A DNA stretch of 6,917 nucleotides from DASYSA01 sp036003885 (GCA_036003885.1 DASYSA010000731.1:1-6917), one strand, 5' to 3'; positions 1 to 6,749 are shown, numbered from the stretch's first letter. The notes: generated from the sequence alone by a model not told the origin. Made by a program: numbers and translations.

Positions 1-3
1 TGA

Positions 4-48
4 TTCGGGACCGTGAGGCCCCGGGTTCAAATCCCGGGCCCCCGACCA
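4..48 (+). repeat. Left direct repeat: 3' half of tRNA-Pro(CGG), candidate att site
   Basis: The sequence reads as a tRNA from the anticodon loop to the CCA end. The loop TTCGGGA (4-10) carries anticodon CGG, CCGTG (11-15) is the 3' anticodon strand, AGGCC (16-20) the variable loop, CCGGG/CCCGG (21-25/33-37) the T stem with loop TTCAAAT, GCCCCCG (38-44) the 3' acceptor strand, A45 the discriminator and CCA 46-48. The GACCA end is typical of bacterial tRNA-Pro. The 5' half lies outside the window. The three bases before it (TGA) would pair poorly with CCGTG, giving an A-C mismatch at 31-39 and a G-U pair at 29-41. This may therefore be another fragment and not the end of a working tRNA. Confidence 0.8.
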
Positions 49-217
49 AAGTTCCCTTATATGAACTGGCCAACAAGAAAGGCCCGCGGAAGCTGCTTGG
101 GCGCAACCCCCGCCTAGCTGGTCACCCTTGATCTCGATTCGCTCAGGGCCCGAAGCGCTCCTGTCAGTGTTGTGCTAGCCGCCGACCAGGCGGTCCGCAG
201 TCGTCGGGTCCGATCAC
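49..217. other. Non-coding left flank between tRNA fragment and regulator
   Basis: I see no convincing gene here. Short frames on either strand resemble nothing I recognise. A small inverted repeat AGTTC/GAACT (50-54/63-67, loop of 8) follows the tRNA fragment. A GC-only hairpin CCGCC/GGCGG (179-183/189-193, loop of 5) lies about 25 bases beyond the regulator's stop codon in its direction of transcription. It has no T tract after it, so it is at best a weak terminator candidate. Confidence 0.4.
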
Positions 218-1123
218 CTAAAGGAAGTCTTGCCTGTTTATGCCCCTCGTCTCCGCTTGATCAAGACCGGCCGCGAGCAGTCGGCGATATTCGAGCGGCC
301 GAAAGGCTGGCGCGTATCTCGCAAATGCGCGATAGAGACCGCCAAGCGATCCGAAGCCCGACTGAAATGCTATTGCCGCAATATTGCCATCGGTCGTAAG
401 CAGAAGTCGCTGTGCGTGCGCTAGGCGGAGTCGGGTCACGTACTCCCAGACGCTGACCAGCGTGTGCTGTTTGAACAGTCGCATGAGGTAGTTGGGATGC
501 AAGTCGGCCGCCGCGGCGACGATTTTGATGCTCAGTTGTTCCTGATAGTTGCGAGCGAGGAAGTCCGTTATTACGTTGATCTTGCTGTATGGACCACTAG
601 CCCCTACTCGAGGGACGCGTGCTTGGTCGGCGACTGACTCAGGGGCAAGCGAGACCCTGATAAACCGCGCCTCGACTTCGAGCGCCAAGGCCCGCTGGCG
701 TGTTGTGTCCTCACTTACGTAGTCGTGGTACCAACGCTGCACCAGAGACAGGTCCGAGTCGTCGGAGGGTGCGATAACGACATCACCCGAAAGCAGCCGC
801 TCGACCAGTTTCGGTCGCAGTTGCCACTGAATGATCCAAGTGAGGGGAATGCTCATCCAAATGCCCCACCCCTTTAGTCCTGGGGGGAGGGTACGGTGCG
901 GTATTCCTCCCCAAAGCACGGCGAACTGGGGCGCGTCCAACTGGATCCGCGCCCCTCCGTGCAGGTAGCTCAATGTTCCTTGGACGAGGTAATTGACCTC
1001 AACGTCCGAATGTGTGTGCGGAGTAGACATGGCAGGCACATCGGACGTCTTCCAAACCCTGAAACCCAAGGTCGGCTCGTGACTTACCCATGACTCAGCT
1101 AGTCGCTCGCGAATGCCAGGCAT
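218..1123 (-). CDS. AraC-family transcriptional regulator, MelR-like
   Basis: A 301-residue DNA-binding regulator, probably the activator of the divergent sugar operon. The N-terminal cupin-like sensor domain (about residues 34-115) has the HTHSDVEVNYLVQG stretch, with H36, H38 and E42 where AraC/MelR proteins bind ligand. GWGIWMSIPLTWIIQW (85-100) and the later QRWYHD resemble the E. coli MelR sensor domain as I remember it. The C-terminal AraC domain has two helix-turn-helix units: one around 198-219 (LSIKIVAAAADLHPNYLMRL), and one around 248-270 followed by the family tail RPLEYRR (275-281) in place of the usual SPxxYR. In E. coli, MelR senses melibiose and activates melAB; the GH4 MelA-type gene nearby fits that role. 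The ATG at 1123 is preceded by an AT-rich stretch without a clear ribosome site, so the exact start is uncertain. Family assignment is firm; the inducer is inferred. Confidence 0.88.
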   Translation of the reverse strand: MPGIRERLAESWVSHEPTLGFRVWKTSDVPAMSTPHTHSDVEVNYLVQGTLSYLHGGARIQLDAPQFAVLWGGIPHRTLPPGLKGWGIWMSIPLTWIIQWQLRPKLVERLLSGDVVIAPSDDSDLSLVQRWYHDYVSEDTTRQRALALEVEARFIRVSLAPESVADQARVPRVGASGPYSKINVITDFLARNYQEQLSIKIVAAAADLHPNYLMRLFKQHTLVSVWEYVTRLRLAHAQRLLLTTDGNIAAIAFQSGFGSLGGLYRAFARYAPAFRPLEYRRLLAAGLDQAETRGINRQDFL

Positions 1124-1360
1124 TAGGTTACTAATCGTAAATTTTCGCGCCGAATTAGGGAAGACCTCCTCGATTACCCCGCATAGAGTGGCACGTGTGG
1201 GTTGGCGGTCCGATTCGTTGGGGGAGTCCTTCTCGCCTGCCGGAGATGGGCTTGACGCTCAACCGCGTGCTGCACAACTCCCAGGACCTTGGGTGTGTGT
1301 CGCATCCAGCCGCCGGCGCTCTCGCATTGCGGCGGTCGCGAGATGCAGGCAGACATGACC

Positions 1361-1370
1361 TGTGATCACA
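1361..1370. promoter_or_regulatory. Perfect 10-base palindrome, candidate operator
   Basis: TGTGATCACA is a perfect palindrome 58 bases before the binding-protein start. It contains the CRP-like half sites TGTGA and TCACA but without the usual 6-base spacer, so a CRP assignment would be wrong without other support. A dimeric repressor is possible, and chance is not excluded. Confidence 0.3.
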
Positions 1371-1390
1371 CGGCAAGCGCGAGTTGGCCG

Positions 1391-1402
1391 GTCCCGCGGG
1401 AC
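1391..1402. promoter_or_regulatory. Perfect 12-base palindrome upstream of operon ribosome site
   Basis: GTCCCGCGGGAC is a perfect palindrome ending 5 bases before the GGAGG ribosome site of the sugar-binding protein gene. A protein bound here, or a small hairpin in the mRNA leader, could limit expression of the operon. It is GC-only apart from the ends, and such palindromes are commoner in GC-rich DNA, so function is a guess. Confidence 0.3.
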
Positions 1403-1407
1403 GGCTT

Positions 1408-1412
1408 GGAGG
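1408..1412 (+). promoter_or_regulatory. Strong ribosome binding site deciding the binding-protein start
   Basis: GGAGG lies 6 bases before the ATG at 1419. This favours 1419 over the in-frame ATG at 1362, which has no such site and would put 19 polar residues ahead of the signal peptide. Confidence 0.8.
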
Positions 1413-1418
1413 TATTGG

Positions 1419-2723
1419 ATGCGTGAAACAAGTGTCAAGGTCTGGTCGAGTGTCGGTCTGGCTGTTGCGCTGGTCGCTGTGGCATGCGGCACCCAGACAA
1501 ACAACAGCGGAAAGATAGGCGGAACTGTTCACGTCTTGGCCGTCTGGTCCGGATCTGAGCAGGCGTCCTTCCAGGCCGTGCTCAAGCCGTTCGAAGAACA
1601 GACAGGTATCAAAGTTCTATACGAGGCGACACGTGATCAGGACGCAATCCTGACGACGCGCGTCGAAGCCGGCAATGCGCCTGAGCTGGCGTCGGCGCCA
1701 AGCCCGTCCCTGTTAGCGAGGTTTGTGCGCGAGGGCAAGGTCGTTGCCCTCGATCAGATTCTCGACATGAACAAGTTGAGATCCGACTACGACAAGAGCT
1801 GGATCGACCTCGGCACGATCAATGGCAAGCTCTACGAGATCTTCTCCTGGACTGCTCTGAAGGGATTGGTCTGGTACGACCCCAAGGTCTGGAACGCCAA
1901 GGGCTACAAGGTGCCGAAGACCTGGGATGACCTGATCGCACTCCAGAACAAGATGAAGCAGGACGGCACGACCCCTTGGTGCATCGGGCTGGAGAGTGGT
2001 TCCGCGTCGGGCTGGCCGGGCAAGGACTGGATTGAGGAGATCGTCTTGACCCAAGCAGGACCGACCGTGTACGACGCCTGGTGGCAGGGCAAGCAGAAAT
2101 GGAGCTCGCCTGAGATCAAGCAGGCTTGGCAGACGTGGGGCCAGATCCTTGGTCCCAACGACAGCAACGTCTTCGGGGGCAAGAACAACATCCTCGCCAC
2201 CAACTTTGGCGACGCAGGCACCCCGATGTTTGCCAACCCGCCGAAGTGTCTAATGCACTACCAAGCATCCTTCATCACCGATTTCTTTGTTAAGGCAGTT
2301 CCGACGTTGAAGGCCGGAGAGGACTTCACCTTCTTTCCGATACCTGACGTAAACAGCCAGAACGCGGGCGCTCATGTAGTCGCGGGCGACACGTTCTCGG
2401 TGTTCAAAGAAACACCGCAGTCGCGGGCCCTGATCGCGTACTTGGCGACCGCAAAGGCGCAGGCGATCTGGGTCAAGCGCGGCGGCAAGCTCTCGGCCAA
2501 CAAGGAAATGAACCTCTCCGATTACCCCGACGACATCTCTAAGTCGCTGGCGGACGCTCTGGTGAAGACCAAGGTTGCGAAGTTCGATGCTGGTGACCTG
2601 ATGCCAGGTGCCATGGGAACCAACTTCTGGAAGGCGGCTCTCGCATTCGTCAGCAACCAGAACGAGCTGGATTCGATCTTGGCCAACCTCGACAAGATTC
2701 AACAGACGGCCTATACGTCATGA
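1419..2723 (+). CDS. ABC transporter sugar-binding lipoprotein (CUT1 family, AglE-like)
   Basis: A 434-residue extracellular solute-binding protein (family 1) that would capture an oligosaccharide and pass it to the two permeases encoded next. It starts with a lipoprotein signal: a few polar residues with R2 and K7, a hydrophobic core (VGLAVALVAVA), then Cys23, the likely lipid-anchored residue after processing. The -3 position is Ala rather than the usual Leu. The mature part opens with VHVLAVWSGSEQASFQAVLKPFEEQTGI, split here as VHVLAVWSG and then the SEQASF helix, as in many sugar-binding proteins. The stretch DGTTPWCIGLESG...GWPGKDWIE resembles the AglE group of alpha-glucoside binding proteins as I remember it. 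An in-frame ATG at 1362 would add 19 residues, but the ribosome site supports 1419. The next gene begins 17 bases after the stop, so they are almost surely co-transcribed. An alpha-galactoside ligand is inferred from the GH4 enzyme downstream. Confidence 0.9.
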   Translation: MRETSVKVWSSVGLAVALVAVACGTQTNNSGKIGGTVHVLAVWSGSEQASFQAVLKPFEEQTGIKVLYEATRDQDAILTTRVEAGNAPELASAPSPSLLARFVREGKVVALDQILDMNKLRSDYDKSWIDLGTINGKLYEIFSWTALKGLVWYDPKVWNAKGYKVPKTWDDLIALQNKMKQDGTTPWCIGLESGSASGWPGKDWIEEIVLTQAGPTVYDAWWQGKQKWSSPEIKQAWQTWGQILGPNDSNVFGGKNNILATNFGDAGTPMFANPPKCLMHYQASFITDFFVKAVPTLKAGEDFTFFPIPDVNSQNAGAHVVAGDTFSVFKETPQSRALIAYLATAKAQAIWVKRGGKLSANKEMNLSDYPDDISKSLADALVKTKVAKFDAGDLMPGAMGTNFWKAALAFVSNQNELDSILANLDKIQQTAYTS

Positions 2724-2740
2724 CCAAACCCAGGTAGGTC

Positions 2741-3754
2741 ATGGACTTCAGCGTCCTTCTCACCGATATCCCGACGCTGTTGGCCGTGGTTCTCGGCGTG
2801 CCCTTGGTGCTCGCCGCCTACATCGTGGGTGGCGAGTACCTGGTGCGCCGGCTACCTGACAAGAATCGCCCCCAGCTCCGGCCCTGGCTGTGGGTAGGAC
2901 CTGCCATTTTCCTTGTGGCAGCTATCCTGCTCATCCCTGCAGTCTTTACCGTCATTCAAAGCTTCCAGGACAACGTTGGCACCTTCGTCGGCCTGCAGAA
3001 CTATTCGACACAGCTCGCGGACTTCCCATCCGGAGGCGCTTGGATCGCGATTCGAAACAACATCGTCATCTGGCTGATCTTCTACACGTTGTTCGTGCTC
3101 GCATTCGGTCTCATCCTTGCGGTCCTCTTCGACCGCGTGCAGTACGAGACGATGGTGAAGTCATTGATCTTCATGCCGATGGCTATCTCGTCCGTGGCCC
3201 TGGGCGTGATTTGGAAGTTCATGTTCTGGTACCAGCCAGCCGGATCGCCACAGACGGGAACCATGAACGCGATTGTGACCGTGCTTCACCACGATCCGGT
3301 TGCGTGGCTTCAGGATCAGTGGCCGAACGGCCTGGCCGTCCTGAACAATCTCGCGCTAATCGGAGCTGCGACCTGGGGCATCACCGGATTTTCAATGGTG
3401 ATTCTTTCTGCCGCCCTCAAAGGCATCCCAGGTGAGCTGCTGGAGGCGGCGCGCGTGGATGGCGCCGGGGAGCTGACCGTCTTCAGGCGCGTCATCTTTC
3501 CATTGATGATGCCGACCATCGTCGTGGTCGGTACCACGCTTGTGATCTTCGCGCTCAAGGCGTTCGACGTTGTCTACGTAATGACGAATGGCAATTACAG
3601 CACTGATGTTCTCGCCTTCCGCATGTACAACCTACTTTATGTCTCGCGCGACCCCGCCGGAGCGAGCGCGGTCGCGATCATCCTGCTGGTCGCGGTGATT
3701 CCGGTTCTCATCTTCAACCTGCGGCAGTTCCGTGCAGTGGAGGCAAGGCGATGA
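2741..3754 (+). CDS. ABC transporter permease, AglF-like (MalF-type, CUT1)
   Basis: A 337-residue inner-membrane protein forming half of the sugar channel. It has an N-terminal helix (about residues 10-30), a charged loop, then further helices near 50-72, 107-130, 141-162, 200-223, 256-276 and 306-326. The ATPase-contact EAA loop of binding-protein-dependent permeases is clear at 235-241 (EAARVDG), followed by the F-R-x-x-x-x-P pattern. The extra first helix, and the phrases SLIFMPMAIS and MVILSAALKGIP, match the AglF group of alpha-glucoside permeases from memory. An AGG about 6 bases before the start is a modest ribosome site. Its stop overlaps the next start by 4 bases (ATGA), a sign of translational coupling. 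The pair must work with an ATPase not intact in this window. Confidence 0.92.
   Translation: MDFSVLLTDIPTLLAVVLGVPLVLAAYIVGGEYLVRRLPDKNRPQLRPWLWVGPAIFLVAAILLIPAVFTVIQSFQDNVGTFVGLQNYSTQLADFPSGGAWIAIRNNIVIWLIFYTLFVLAFGLILAVLFDRVQYETMVKSLIFMPMAISSVALGVIWKFMFWYQPAGSPQTGTMNAIVTVLHHDPVAWLQDQWPNGLAVLNNLALIGAATWGITGFSMVILSAALKGIPGELLEAARVDGAGELTVFRRVIFPLMMPTIVVVGTTLVIFALKAFDVVYVMTNGNYSTDVLAFRMYNLLYVSRDPAGASAVAIILLVAVIPVLIFNLRQFRAVEARR
3739..3743 (+). promoter_or_regulatory. Ribosome binding site inside the end of the first permease gene
   Basis: GGAGG lies 7 bases before the ATG at 3751, within the last codons of the upstream permease. It supports the overlapping start of the second permease. Confidence 0.75.
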
Positions 3755-4677
3755 ATGTCGCAGCGGCGACGCGACCGGAATCGATAAGAGCAATCTTGTC
3801 CCCGCACTGGATTGCTCAGCGGATTTCGCGCGTCCTGCTTCACGTCGCCGTCATCGGGCTGACGCTCGTGTGGGTGGTTCCCACCGTCGGCCTACTGCTC
3901 AGCAGCTTCAGGCCGTTTTCGGCCATCGCCACGAGCGGCTGGTGGACCGCGCTATCGCCGCCCTATCGATTCACCCTGGACAACTACAGCCAGATGCTCG
4001 ACCAAAGCAATCTGGGTGGGGCCATCTTCAACAGCTTTATGGTGGCAATTCCATCGACGGTCATTCCGGTCACCATTGCGGCTTTCGCGGCCTATGCCTT
4101 CGCCTGGATGAAGTTCCCAGGTCGCGACTGGATCTTCCTGACATTTGTCGGCCTGCTCGCAGTTCCGCTGCAGTTGACCTTTATCCCCATCTCGAAATTC
4201 TTCGTCGAACACGGGATTACGCCTGACAACCTGGGGGCCCTGAACCTACCTCCATGGATCGGCTTATGGCTGGCGCACGCCGGCTACAGCTTGCCGTTTT
4301 CGACCTACCTGCTCGCCAACTTCTTCCGTGCCCTGCCGAGCGATCTGTTCGAGTCAGCCGAGATCGACGGCGCGGGTACGCTGACGGTGTTCTTCCGCAT
4401 CATCCTCCCGCTGTCCGTCCCGGCTCTCGCCTCACTCGTAATCTTTCAGTTCCTATGGGTTTGGAACGACCTGCTGGTGGCTTTGATCTTCGTGGGTGGA
4501 GCGCCAGAAGTGGCGCCGTTGACGGTGAACCTCGCCAATCTGACGAACTCGTTCGGGCAGGGCTACCAGCTGCTCACCGCGGCGGCCTTCTTCTCCATGA
4601 TCGTGCCCCTCGTCGTATTCCTCAGCCTCCAGCGCTACTTCGTGCGCGGCATCTTGGCTGGTTCCGTCAAGGGGTAA
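3751..4677 (+). CDS. ABC transporter permease, AglG-like (MalG-type, CUT1)
   Basis: A 308-residue inner-membrane protein forming the second half of the sugar channel. Hydrophobic segments lie near residues 29-51, 92-118, 127-149, 170-192, 222-248 and 272-292. The cytoplasmic EAA-type loop is at 201-209 (ESAEIDGAG), followed by FFRIILPL, the usual contact with the ATPase. The C-terminal QRYFVRGILAGSVKG is the standard ending of MalG-type permeases, so the gene is complete. It overlaps the first permease gene by 4 bases and ends in two tandem stop codons (TAA TAG, 4675-4680). In related agl operons an ATPase gene is part of the cluster; here only a remnant follows 7 bases after the stop. Confidence 0.92.
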   Translation: MNVAAATRPESIRAILSPHWIAQRISRVLLHVAVIGLTLVWVVPTVGLLLSSFRPFSAIATSGWWTALSPPYRFTLDNYSQMLDQSNLGGAIFNSFMVAIPSTVIPVTIAAFAAYAFAWMKFPGRDWIFLTFVGLLAVPLQLTFIPISKFFVEHGITPDNLGALNLPPWIGLWLAHAGYSLPFSTYLLANFFRALPSDLFESAEIDGAGTLTVFFRIILPLSVPALASLVIFQFLWVWNDLLVALIFVGGAPEVAPLTVNLANLTNSFGQGYQLLTAAAFFSMIVPLVVFLSLQRYFVRGILAGSVKG

Positions 4678-4684
4678 TAGGTCG

Positions 4685-4987
4685 ATGGCATCAGCCACTC
4701 ACGACCACGTAGTGAAGCGCTACACATCCGACCTCACGGTCCCGAAGGGCTTCATTGTCGACATCAACCTATAAGGTGCCGTTTTCGCGCTCGATGGGCC
4801 TTGTATCAGACCTCCAACAGATGGTCGGCCTTACCTGAATGGCGCTTGCATGTTGGATTTCGAGCTTCTGGCCGAACCGCCTCCCGAAATCACTTCGCAA
4901 AAGGCGGCGAAATATCCCCGATTGGGCGCCGATCACCACCCTGACAGCCTAAGCGACTCTCCCATTGTGACCAGCCGTTGGCGATAA
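4685..4987 (+). pseudogene. Decayed N-terminal part of a CUT1 sugar ABC ATPase gene (MsiK/UgpC/AglK type)
   Basis: An ATG at 4685, 7 bases after the permease stop, opens a 29-codon frame starting MASATHDHVVKRY and ending DLTVPKGFIVDINL before TAA (4772-4774). This resembles the first 30 residues of sugar-importer ATPases, typically MASVTFDHVTKRYG...DVTVVKDFNLDI as I recall them. The same frame then stays open for 70 codons to TAA 4985-4987. It begins GAVFALDGP, where the family has GEFLVLVGP just before Walker A, but no GxxGxGK[ST] follows. Later NG + 12 residues + PPP and SQKAAKYP faintly echo the stretch up to the Q loop; that part is speculative. Signature, Walker B and C-terminal domains are missing. 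I read this as a broken, internally deleted ATPase gene. The first 29 codons are the firm part. Confidence 0.55.
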
Positions 4988-5047
4988 CGTGATCAGGAAT
5001 GCAGGTCCTCCAGCGGCCCTGCGCCTTTCATACGACAGTAAGTATCC
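4988..5047 (+). other. Short leader before the glycosidase gene
   Basis: No clear ribosome site precedes the glycosidase ATG at 5048, and the in-frame TAA at 5039-5041 rules out a longer N-terminus. I see no convincing promoter or terminator. The 370 bases between permease and glycosidase mean the enzyme may have its own promoter or be read through from the operon. Confidence 0.35.
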
Positions 5048-6364
5048 ATGCCGAAGGTAACCATTGTTGGAGCCGGGAGTGCGGTCTTCGCTCGCCAGAT
5101 CGTCACCGACATGCTCGCGGTCGAGGGTCTCGACCCCGGTGTGTTCGCGCTGGTTGACATCGATGCCAAACGTCTCGAATTGGCGCGCGCGCTCACCGCG
5201 CGGCTCGTCGAACGTTCAGGCAAGCGCTGGAAGCTAGAAGCTTCCACGGAACGAGGCGATGTTTTGAAGGGATCGGACTATGTAATCAACTCGATTGAGG
5301 TCGCCGGACTGCAGAACGTGCGGGCCGACTACGACATCCCGATGCGGTACGGAGTGGATCAATGCATCGGCGATACGATCGGGCCTGGTGGCATATTCAA
5401 GGCCCTGCGCACGGGGCCGGTGTGGCTGGAGATCGTCCGCGACACGGAGCGGCTTGCTCCCACTGCGATGATTTTCAACTACACGAACCCGATGTCGATC
5501 CTCACCCTAGCTGGAGCCCGCAGCACCTCGATTCCCATGGTCGGTTTGTGTCACAGCGTCCAGGGGACCTCCCAGCTGCTCGCCGAGCTTCTCGAGGTTC
5601 CGTACGCCAAACTAAAGTGGCGCTGTGCTGGGATCAACCACAACGCATGGTTCACGACTCTCGAGACCGATGACGGCGAGGATCTCTATCCACGACTGCG
5701 TGAACGGGCCAGGGAACCGGATGTGTACGAGCGAGATCCTATCCGCTTCGAGGTGATGCTGCGTCTCGGAGCCTTTGTGACCGAATCGAGCGGCCACTTC
5801 TCGGAGTACGTGCCTTACTTCCGGAAGCGGGCGGATCTAATCAGAAAATACACACGAGGCGGCTATCTGGGCGAAAGCGGGTACTACGCGAACAATTGGC
5901 CGGATTGGCGCCGGGACAACGACGAACGCATCGAGGCCATGCTCGGCGGGAAGGCGGTGATCCCACACGAGCGCAGCCACGAGTACGCCTCTTACATTGT
6001 TGAGGCGATCGAGAAAGACCAAGTCACCAGCATCCATGGCAACGTAGTCAACGACGGCGCGATTGCCAATCTGCCTGACGGCTGCATCGAAGTGGAGTGT
6101 AGGGTCGCTCGCGGCGGCATTCACGCTGTGCGATTTGGCAAGCTTCCTGAACAGCTCGCGGCGCTCAATCGCGCCCACATGGCAGTGCACGAGCTCATGG
6201 TGCAGTCTCTTCTCGAGCACGACCGCACGAAAGCACTGTACGCACTGTCGCTTGACCCGCTTACGGCAGCCGTGTGCTCACTCGCAGAGATCGAGAGCAT
6301 GTTCCTGGAGATGTGGGAGGCGCAGCGCGACTACCTCGGCGTGTTCCAGACAGCCGTGCATTAG
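5048..6364 (+). CDS. melA: Glycoside hydrolase family 4 alpha-galactosidase (MelA-like)
   Basis: A 438-residue cytoplasmic enzyme expected to release galactose from alpha-galactosides such as melibiose, using NAD+ and a divalent metal. The N-terminal Rossmann fold has VGAGS (7-11) for NAD+ and acidic VDID (36-39). DTIGPGG (109-115) and FNYTNPM (143-149) are family motifs. Cys168 in GLCHSVQGT and His198 in CAGINH match the GH4 metal ligands. The CHSV form is the one associated with alpha-galactosidases, as opposed to the variants in alpha-glucosidases or phospho-glycosidases. FVTESSGHFSEY (243-254), RSHEYAS (309-315) and GNVVNDG (331-337) align with E. coli MelA as I recall it. Length is near MelA's 451 residues and all core motifs are present, so it should be active. 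An in-frame stop just upstream fixes the start. It follows the transporter genes, fitting uptake then hydrolysis. A related GH4 specificity cannot be fully excluded. Confidence 0.9.
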   Translation: MPKVTIVGAGSAVFARQIVTDMLAVEGLDPGVFALVDIDAKRLELARALTARLVERSGKRWKLEASTERGDVLKGSDYVINSIEVAGLQNVRADYDIPMRYGVDQCIGDTIGPGGIFKALRTGPVWLEIVRDTERLAPTAMIFNYTNPMSILTLAGARSTSIPMVGLCHSVQGTSQLLAELLEVPYAKLKWRCAGINHNAWFTTLETDDGEDLYPRLRERAREPDVYERDPIRFEVMLRLGAFVTESSGHFSEYVPYFRKRADLIRKYTRGGYLGESGYYANNWPDWRRDNDERIEAMLGGKAVIPHERSHEYASYIVEAIEKDQVTSIHGNVVNDGAIANLPDGCIEVECRVARGGIHAVRFGKLPEQLAALNRAHMAVHELMVQSLLEHDRTKALYALSLDPLTAAVCSLAEIESMFLEMWEAQRDYLGVFQTAVH

Positions 6365-6422
6365 AGACGGACGGACGTTCGATACGTGCGAGTTACTGAA
6401 ACCAAACGCCTGTACATGCCTG

Positions 6423-6680
6423 ATGGCCATCCTGTCGAGGGGAGCGCGGACGATTCGCGCGGATCACAGGCAGTTCCTGGTCGAGGATGATCGAAAAGGC
6501 GACTGCGACGTTGCCGAGGTCAGCTCTCGGTTGATGACCGGGCGCGCCACCGCAATACAGGGAGGCTTCGTTGTTGCGACTGCGCGGCTATGGGGCGATA
6601 CACGGGTCTAGCTTGAAATTCACGATCAGCGCCGCCAGTTGACATCGGCGAATGCGATGCCATCTCCGAGGGCGAGATGA
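6423..6680 (+). pseudogene. Possible broken small gene, unknown function
   Basis: The frame from ATG 6423 encodes 62 residues to TAG 6609-6611 and has protein-like composition: RADHRQFLVEDD, DVAEVSSRLMTGRATAI, then GFVVATARLWGDTRV. The same frame continues after the TAG with LEIHDQRRQLTS to TGA 6678-6680, which reads like a natural continuation of a beta-rich small protein cut by one nonsense codon. There is no ribosome site before the ATG, and the frame is also open upstream through the end of the glycosidase gene, so the start is unknown. I do not recognise the family. It may instead be a chance open frame in GC-rich DNA. Confidence 0.3.
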
Positions 6681-6701
6681 CTCCATCTCTTGAGGCACGC
6701 A

Positions 6702-6723
6702 CCGGGGCACAGCCGGGGCACAG
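6702..6723. repeat. Tandem duplication of an 11-base unit
   Basis: CCGGGGCACAG occurs twice in direct, gap-free tandem (6702-6712 and 6713-6723). It could be a slippage product or part of a protein-binding region near the right attachment site. Confidence 0.6.
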
Positions 6724-6749
6724 ATTCCCGGCACCGGGCGGATCTAAGA

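Larger units (their letters stand above)
1124..1418. promoter_or_regulatory. Divergent regulatory region with inverted and direct repeats
   Basis: This 295-base gap separates the regulator from the operon it probably controls and must hold both promoters. Three inverted repeats sit in its right third: TCTCGC/GCGAGA with 12 bases between (1320-1343), the perfect palindrome TGTGATCACA (1361-1370), and the perfect palindrome GTCCCGCGGGAC (1391-1402) just before the ribosome site. Three related direct copies of the pattern GTTGG...GTCC occur at 1201-1211, 1217-1229 and 1383-1394, which could suit an AraC-type protein that binds direct repeats. The stretch next to the regulator's start (about 1124-1158) is AT-rich. 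I cannot name a convincing -35/-10 pair; TTGACG at 1252-1257 lacks a good -10 at the right distance. Frames crossing this region look like shadows. Confidence 0.5.

Noticed and set aside
1252..1280. TTGACG-based sigma-70 promoter for the operon
   Set aside because: No acceptable -10 hexamer occurs 16-18 bases downstream.
1361..1370. TGTGATCACA as a CRP site
   Set aside because: A CRP site needs about 6 bases between TGTGA and TCACA; here the half sites abut, so only a generic palindrome is claimed.
1362..1418. Longer N-terminus for the binding protein from ATG 1362
   Set aside because: It would place 19 polar, Arg-rich residues before the lipoprotein signal and has no ribosome site, while ATG 1419 has GGAGG at a good distance.
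1155..1532. Minus-strand open frames across the divergent region and binding-protein start
   Set aside because: Composition is unlike a real protein, they overlap a well-supported gene, and no ribosome site or family motif is seen.
2890..3435. Long alternative frame inside the first permease gene
   Set aside because: It is a +1 shadow of a permease with clear membrane segments and EAA loop; its own translation is Arg/His-rich and featureless.
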